Positions 60,033 to 64,000 of a DNA stretch of 64,000 nt are shown in pieces. The first letter of the stretch is position 1; each line of letters starts with the position of its first letter. The DNA is from Sphaerobacteraceae bacterium. GTDB taxonomy: Bacteria; Chloroflexota; Chloroflexia; Thermomicrobiales; Thermomicrobiaceae. The translations under genes and the position numbers were made by a program. The notes below the pieces were generated by a model that saw nothing but the letters and a program-made list of their open reading frames with translations, had not been told where the DNA came from and did not search any database. The stretch covers positions 1 to 64,000 of the forward strand of contig REEK01000097.1 in NCBI GenBank assembly GCA_007695115.1, in the 5' to 3' direction.

Positions 60033-62525
60033 ATGATGGTGGTCGGTGATCAGAGCACAGGTTCGGCAACTACTGGTCAGGTCTTTATCCATCTCAATGA
60101 CGCGGTCGATGCCGATCGCATCGGCGGCAAGGCCGCCACACTGGCGCTTCTGGCTCGACGCGGATTCCCGACGCTCACCGGGATGGTGCTTCCCGCCGAC
60201 CAGGTCGATTCGTTCCTCGAAGATCCTCACCAGGCGCTTCCTGCGATCGCCCAGATGCTGGATCAACTCGGGGGCGGCCCAGTAGCCGTTCGATCCTCTG
60301 GACTCGCTGAAGACCAGCAGGACGCCTCTCACGCCGGACAGTTCTCCACCGTGCTGGACGTCAGTGGGGAGCGCGACGTCTTCGACGCGATTACCCGGGT
60401 GGTACGTTCCGGCCAGTCTGATCGCGTTGCCCTCTACCGTTCAGCGATTGCGTCCGGGGAATATCAGCCAGACGGCACCGCGGTACTGATCCAGCCGATG
60501 TTGCAACCGGTGGCTGCCGGAGTCGCGTTCTCTGCCGATCCGGGAACCGGAGATCGCGATGTGGTCGTGATCAACGCCGTGCCAGGTGTTGGCGCCAACC
60601 TGATGGATGGCACTGTCACCGGTGAGGAATGGCGTGTCCACGATGATCGTGCCGAGTGCCAGTCCCAAGCCCCCGTCTGTCTCTCGATTGATGATGTTCA
60701 TCGCATTAGCGAACTGGCCCGCCGGGTTGAGGAGTCGTTCGATGGCGTCCCACAGGACATCGAGTGGGCCATCGCCGGGGACGATCTGATCCTGCTTCAG
60801 TCCCGGCCGATTACCGCACTTCCCGTCAAACCAGCGCTTCCCGAGCTTGAGGGATTCTGGACCAAAGAGCTGGAGCACTTCGTCCCACCAGTGTCGCTCA
60901 TGACCTGGTCAATCCATCAGCCGAACCTGTATCAGGCAACCCAGGCTGCACTGGAAGCGTTCGGGGTACTTTTCGAAGCGATCGATATCACCTACCGGGC
61001 TGGAGAAATGTACGAGTCCGAAATCCCACTCGGTGGCGGAAAGCCGGACGAGAGCGCCCCCCCACCGTGGTGGCTCTTCGGGGTTCTGGCGCGGGTAGTG
61101 CCCGATATGCGCCAGCGGATGCGTCTGGCTCGGGAAGCGATCGATACTGATCTCGAAGGGCAGATCCTGCACCGTTGGGAGTCAGAGTGGTCATTCGAGC
61201 TGGAAGCAACGTCGGCGAACCTTCGTGCAGTTGAGCTCGATTCGCTATCCGATGCCGCGATGGCCACGCAACTCGACATCCTGCGCTCATTTACGAAAAG
61301 AGCGTTCTACATCCACTTTCAGCTTGCGTTTCCATGCATCCTCCCGGTCTACCGCCTGATCACACTGTGCGAGGAACTCTTCGGGTGGGATGAGCATCAG
61401 ACGCTTCGACTCATGCACGGGACATCCCACGGAACCAGCGTTGCATCCCGGGATCTCGATCGCCTCGCAGCGATGATTCAGCAAGATCCTCTGGCCAGTG
61501 CGTTATTCGAAGATCGCGGACTGACCCTCGATCAGCTACATGCCGAATGCCCCGGGATTGCCTCCGAAATCAACCGTCATCTGAAGAACTATGGAATACG
61601 CGTAATCCAGAATGAACTGGCAAACCTGACCTATCTGGAGAAGCCATCCCTCACCCTGCAATTCATTCGAGATCGACTCCGCGGGGAACCCGGCAACCAA
61701 GCAGACACTGCTGACACGATTGCTCAGGCAGCGCTGGAGGAAGCCAGCACGCTCCTGTCGATGCGGTCTGAATCCGACAGAATGCGATTCGATCAGACAC
61801 TGGAGCGCGCTCGCCTCGCATACGGAACGCGTGATTCCAACGTCTATCTGACACTTGGACATCCCTGGGGATTGCTGCGCCTGGGCCTGCTGGAAGCTGG
61901 GAGACGGCTTCAGCAGCAAGGTGTTCTCAAAACCCGGGACGATGTCTTCTATTGCACCTTCGAGGAAGTGCAGGCTGCCATCCGGGGAAAGGCTCCCGGC
62001 GGGCTGGGTGAGACGGCGCATCGCCGGCGCATGGAAGCACGGTGGACCCTTGCCAACCCGGGGCCGGATACGATCGGCGTCGAGCCCGGGATGCCTGATT
62101 TTCGCGGTCTTCCGAAGGAGGCACGGGATATCCATGTAGGCCTGATATGGGCAATGGATCGACTTCGTGCCCCGAGACAGGCTCAGACATCAGACGCCGG
62201 GGTGATCTCCGGAGTTCCGGCGTCACCGGGGCGATACCAGGGCACAGTCCGCATCATCCGGAACGAGCAGGAATTCTCCCGGCTCGAGGCTGGGGACGTG
62301 CTGGTCTGCCCGTCGACATCGTCCTCATGGACGATGCTCTTCGGAACCGTCGGGGCACTGGTGACCGACCAGGGCGGCTCGCTCTCCCATCCGGCAATTA
62401 TCGCCCGGGAGCATGGGATTCCGGCGGTGGTCGCCACGGTCAATGCAACCGAAAAACTTACAGACGGACAAATCGTGGTGGTCGATGGCTCCACCGGGCG
62501 GGTGGAGTCAGTCGACGCAGGCTGA
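60033..62525 (+). CDS. PEP-synthase-like phosphotransferase (PPDK_N plus PEP-utiliser domains; possibly rifampin phosphotransferase-like)
   Basis: 830 residues. The N-terminal ATP-grasp (PPDK_N) part has IGGKAATLALLARRGFPT and AVRSSGLAEDQQDASHAGQF near residues 85-105, and QDIEWAIAGDDLILLQSRPI near 245. A ~450-residue central region has no recognised motif. The C-terminal PEP-utiliser swivelling domain has the phospho-His in GGSLSHPAIIAREHGIPAVV (His786). There is no separate C-terminal PEP/pyruvate-binding barrel as in PEP synthase, so the order ATP-grasp, central domain, His domain matches rifampin phosphotransferase (Rph) and related small-molecule dikinases. The TetR neighbour would fit inducible resistance. 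Substrate unproven. GAGAGGAAG precedes ATG 60033. Confidence 0.82.
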   Translation: MMVVGDQSTGSATTGQVFIHLNDAVDADRIGGKAATLALLARRGFPTLTGMVLPADQVDSFLEDPHQALPAIAQMLDQLGGGPVAVRSSGLAEDQQDASHAGQFSTVLDVSGERDVFDAITRVVRSGQSDRVALYRSAIASGEYQPDGTAVLIQPMLQPVAAGVAFSADPGTGDRDVVVINAVPGVGANLMDGTVTGEEWRVHDDRAECQSQAPVCLSIDDVHRISELARRVEESFDGVPQDIEWAIAGDDLILLQSRPITALPVKPALPELEGFWTKELEHFVPPVSLMTWSIHQPNLYQATQAALEAFGVLFEAIDITYRAGEMYESEIPLGGGKPDESAPPPWWLFGVLARVVPDMRQRMRLAREAIDTDLEGQILHRWESEWSFELEATSANLRAVELDSLSDAAMATQLDILRSFTKRAFYIHFQLAFPCILPVYRLITLCEELFGWDEHQTLRLMHGTSHGTSVASRDLDRLAAMIQQDPLASALFEDRGLTLDQLHAECPGIASEINRHLKNYGIRVIQNELANLTYLEKPSLTLQFIRDRLRGEPGNQADTADTIAQAALEEASTLLSMRSESDRMRFDQTLERARLAYGTRDSNVYLTLGHPWGLLRLGLLEAGRRLQQQGVLKTRDDVFYCTFEEVQAAIRGKAPGGLGETAHRRRMEARWTLANPGPDTIGVEPGMPDFRGLPKEARDIHVGLIWAMDRLRAPRQAQTSDAGVISGVPASPGRYQGTVRIIRNEQEFSRLEAGDVLVCPSTSSSWTMLFGTVGALVTDQGGSLSHPAIIAREHGIPAVVATVNATEKLTDGQIVVVDGSTGRVESVDAG

Positions 62526-62605
62526 GAGGAGGCCAGAGCCGGGCGTGGAACCTTTGGGGCTACTTGACTGCAGATGATGCGTGAAAGACATTGGGGAGTG
62601 TTCTC

Positions 62606-63418
62606 ATGGAACAACAGAACGGTGCAACACTGAAAGTCACACGAGGCAAGCGGATCGGACTCGGGGTTCTCGGACTGGTCATCGTGTTCTTGATGGCCGG
62701 ACCGCCGGACTTCGCCGCGGCAATGATCTTCACCGGCTGGAGCGACAATCTGGACGGTGGCGCGCACCAGTTTCACATCGTGATGCGCGGCGTCGGTGGG
62801 GTCGTCTTGACTGCGATTGGATTGGTTCTGATTCTGCGACCGCAATGGTCCCTCGGAGTCGCCAAGGTGGCGATTGCAACCGGGATCTCCTACCCGGTGG
62901 GTGGCTTGCTGGGGCTCTTCGTCTGGCCTCCGGTGATCATCTATCCGATCGTGGCTGTCATCGTGGCAGGGATAATCTTCGCGATGTTCCGTCACCAGCT
63001 GCCGGGAAGTGCTGAGATGCCGAGCGCTGTGCCCAGCCGGATGCTGCTGATCACCACCGCGATTATCGCCGTGCCGCTGTTCGGTTTTGCCCTGAGCGAG
63101 GCCGCCTTGCAGCGCGGGCCGGAGCTGGTTCATGGTGAGCTGGGTCACTGGGCCGGTGGTGCCGCGATGGCGGTGAAGATCATGCTGTTCGGCGTCTTCG
63201 CATCGATGAAGTGGCCCGGCTGGCGGGTTCCGGCGTATTCGGCCGCGTTTTCGCTGCTGATGTTCGGGTTCGCCTCGATCATGATGCCGAACCAGGCCTC
63301 GAGCGTTGGTGAGCTGTGGGGTGCGCTGGCGCTGTTGAGCGGCGTGGCGTTCGTCGCCGTCGCCGAGATGGAAGGACGCCTGGCTCCGAAGACCGCCGTT
63401 CAGCCGGTGAGTGGGTAG
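62606..63418 (+). CDS. Multispan membrane protein of unknown function
   Basis: A 270-residue protein with about eight hydrophobic segments and short loops. No recognised family motif is seen. Notable residues are GHWAGGAAMAVKIM late in the sequence and DNLDGGAHQFHIVMRGVG early, with His near membrane boundaries. GGGGAG lies before ATG 62606; a TTG at 62591 is in frame. It follows the PEP-synthase-like gene after 80 bases and may share its transcript. Confidence 0.7.
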   Translation: MEQQNGATLKVTRGKRIGLGVLGLVIVFLMAGPPDFAAAMIFTGWSDNLDGGAHQFHIVMRGVGGVVLTAIGLVLILRPQWSLGVAKVAIATGISYPVGGLLGLFVWPPVIIYPIVAVIVAGIIFAMFRHQLPGSAEMPSAVPSRMLLITTAIIAVPLFGFALSEAALQRGPELVHGELGHWAGGAAMAVKIMLFGVFASMKWPGWRVPAYSAAFSLLMFGFASIMMPNQASSVGELWGALALLSGVAFVAVAEMEGRLAPKTAVQPVSG

Positions 63419-63492
63419 GATCGGGTCGAAGTCGTACATTCCGACACCAAAGTATCCGAACAGGCGGACCATACATTGGCCCGTCTGTTTTC

Positions 63493-63571
63493 TATGCAGG
63501 GGCGCACGACCCTGTGCGCCTGCGGACTCGCCGGGTGACCCGGGACGACAGGGGCGTCGGCCCCTACATCG
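63493..63571. repeat. Interspersed palindrome family A, copy 3
   Basis: Left end ATGCAGGGG (one mismatch to the family), right end CCCCTACATCG. Inside are two hairpins: GGCGCAC/GTGCGCC and GGG(A)CGAC/GTCG(G)CCC. Confidence 0.7.
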
Positions 63572-63637
63572 GGGGACAGATATGCGCGGATCGCGACGGA
63601 TCCGTTGGTTTGGATCGGCACGCGTGCCAGCGGCGAT

Positions 63638-63678
63638 GGCCCTCACCCCCGACCCCTCTCCCAATACTGGGAGAGGGG
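63638..63678 (-). repeat. Interspersed palindrome family B, copy 5
   Basis: The inverted orientation of the family: GGCCCTCACCCCCGA, then CCCCTCTCCCA, loop ATAC, TGGGAGAGGGG. It lies 66 bases after family A copy 3 and 34 bases from the gltX stop. Confidence 0.78.
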
Positions 63679-63711
63679 AGTCATCTTGGAGCACGTCATC
63701 GCGGCGGATGT

Positions 63712-64000
63712 TTACGCCGAGTGAGCCTGGAGTTTCTGGATGGCGATGTCGATGCGAGCGAGGACGGTGTCCCGGCCGAGGACGCGCAAGGTCTCGAACA
63801 ATCCGGGGGAAACGGTGCGGCCGCTGACGGCGACGCGGATCGGCATGAACATCTGACCGGCTTTGAGGCCGATCTCTTCGGCGAGCTCCCGCAGTTTGGC
63901 TTCGAGCGCTTCTTCATCGGAGAAGTCGATATCAGCCAGGCCCTCCCGGGCGGCTTTGAGGCCGGCCAGGGCGGTCTCCGGCTCGGTCTTGCGCGGCACC
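63712..64000 (-). CDS. gltX: Glutamyl-tRNA synthetase, C-terminal fragment
   Basis: The last ~96 residues of a gene that continues beyond the right edge. The anticodon-binding domain ending is clear: EEIGLKAGQMFMPIRVAVSG, RTVSPGLFETLRVLGRDTVLAR. This is the canonical C-terminus of bacterial GltX. The frame is open to the edge, so GTG 63999 should not be taken as the start. Confidence 0.9.
   Translation of the reverse strand, partial: VPRKTEPETALAGLKAAREGLADIDFSDEEALEAKLRELAEEIGLKAGQMFMPIRVAVSGRTVSPGLFETLRVLGRDTVLARIDIAIQKLQAHSA

Noticed and set aside
62183-63694. 503-codon minus-strand frame over the membrane protein gene
   Set aside because: It crosses two repeat elements, is rich in His, Arg and Asp without domain motifs, and mirrors the plus-strand membrane protein.

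Overview
The window reads as one contiguous chromosomal stretch of a GC-rich bacterium. It contains no tRNA, rRNA, CRISPR array or insertion sequence that I can recognise. Gene content and style suggest a Chloroflexota member, most likely Thermomicrobia/Sphaerobacter-like. The pointers are Tat-exported lipoproteins with very acidic spacers, peptide-type ABC transporters next to an M81 (MlrC-like) peptidase, secreted proteins with the Chloroflexota-type 'VQYFERAR' repeats, a two-domain ChrA, and GC-rich interspersed palindromes. This placement is inference from recognised families; no marker-gene phylogeny could be run.

Layout. 1-9.6 kb: a truncated DUF4129 membrane protein, then two paralogous modules of substrate-binding lipoprotein plus two permeases, each behind its own promoter and neither with an ATPase gene. 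9.7-19.5 kb: M81 peptidase, CapA-like phosphoesterase, HemW, an alpha/beta hydrolase, a tRNA nucleotidyltransferase/poly(A) polymerase family enzyme, a CPA2 antiporter, and a minus-strand pair (DinB-like protein plus a thioredoxin-fold protein). 19.6-36.3 kb: transporters, glutamine synthetase behind a cluster of TTGTGCA half-sites, and a series of metabolic enzymes (FAD oxidoreductase, MetY, Ldh-family dehydrogenase, iron-containing alcohol dehydrogenase, nitroreductases, methyltransferases). 36.5-44.8 kb: a large helicase with a predicted membrane hairpin, MFS, cupin, ChrA, PIG-L deacetylase, and a divergent YceI/HxlR pair. 45-54 kb: MetE, aminotransferase, an ECF sigma/anti-sigma/SIMPL operon, an orphan response regulator and MgtE. 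54-64 kb: envelope proteins including an L,D-transpeptidase, MFS, TetR, a PEP-synthase/rifampin-phosphotransferase-like enzyme, and the truncated 3' end of gltX.

The most notable finding is the minus-strand gene at 18459-19022. Its reading frame is interrupted by a single in-frame TGA exactly where the first cysteine of a thioredoxin CxxC motif belongs (U-R-G-C). It has a good ribosome-binding site, a TAATG overlap with the upstream gene, and a perfect 6-bp hairpin 17-34 nt after the TGA whose geometry suits a bacterial SECIS element. I interpret it as a selenocysteine-containing thioredoxin-like protein that ordinary gene callers would truncate.

Other points of interest are compound interspersed palindromes whose stems covary between copies, a probable HxlR operator next to a redox-type regulator, Asp-rich spacers in exported proteins, and a 24-nt tandem repeat coding for an acidic loop.
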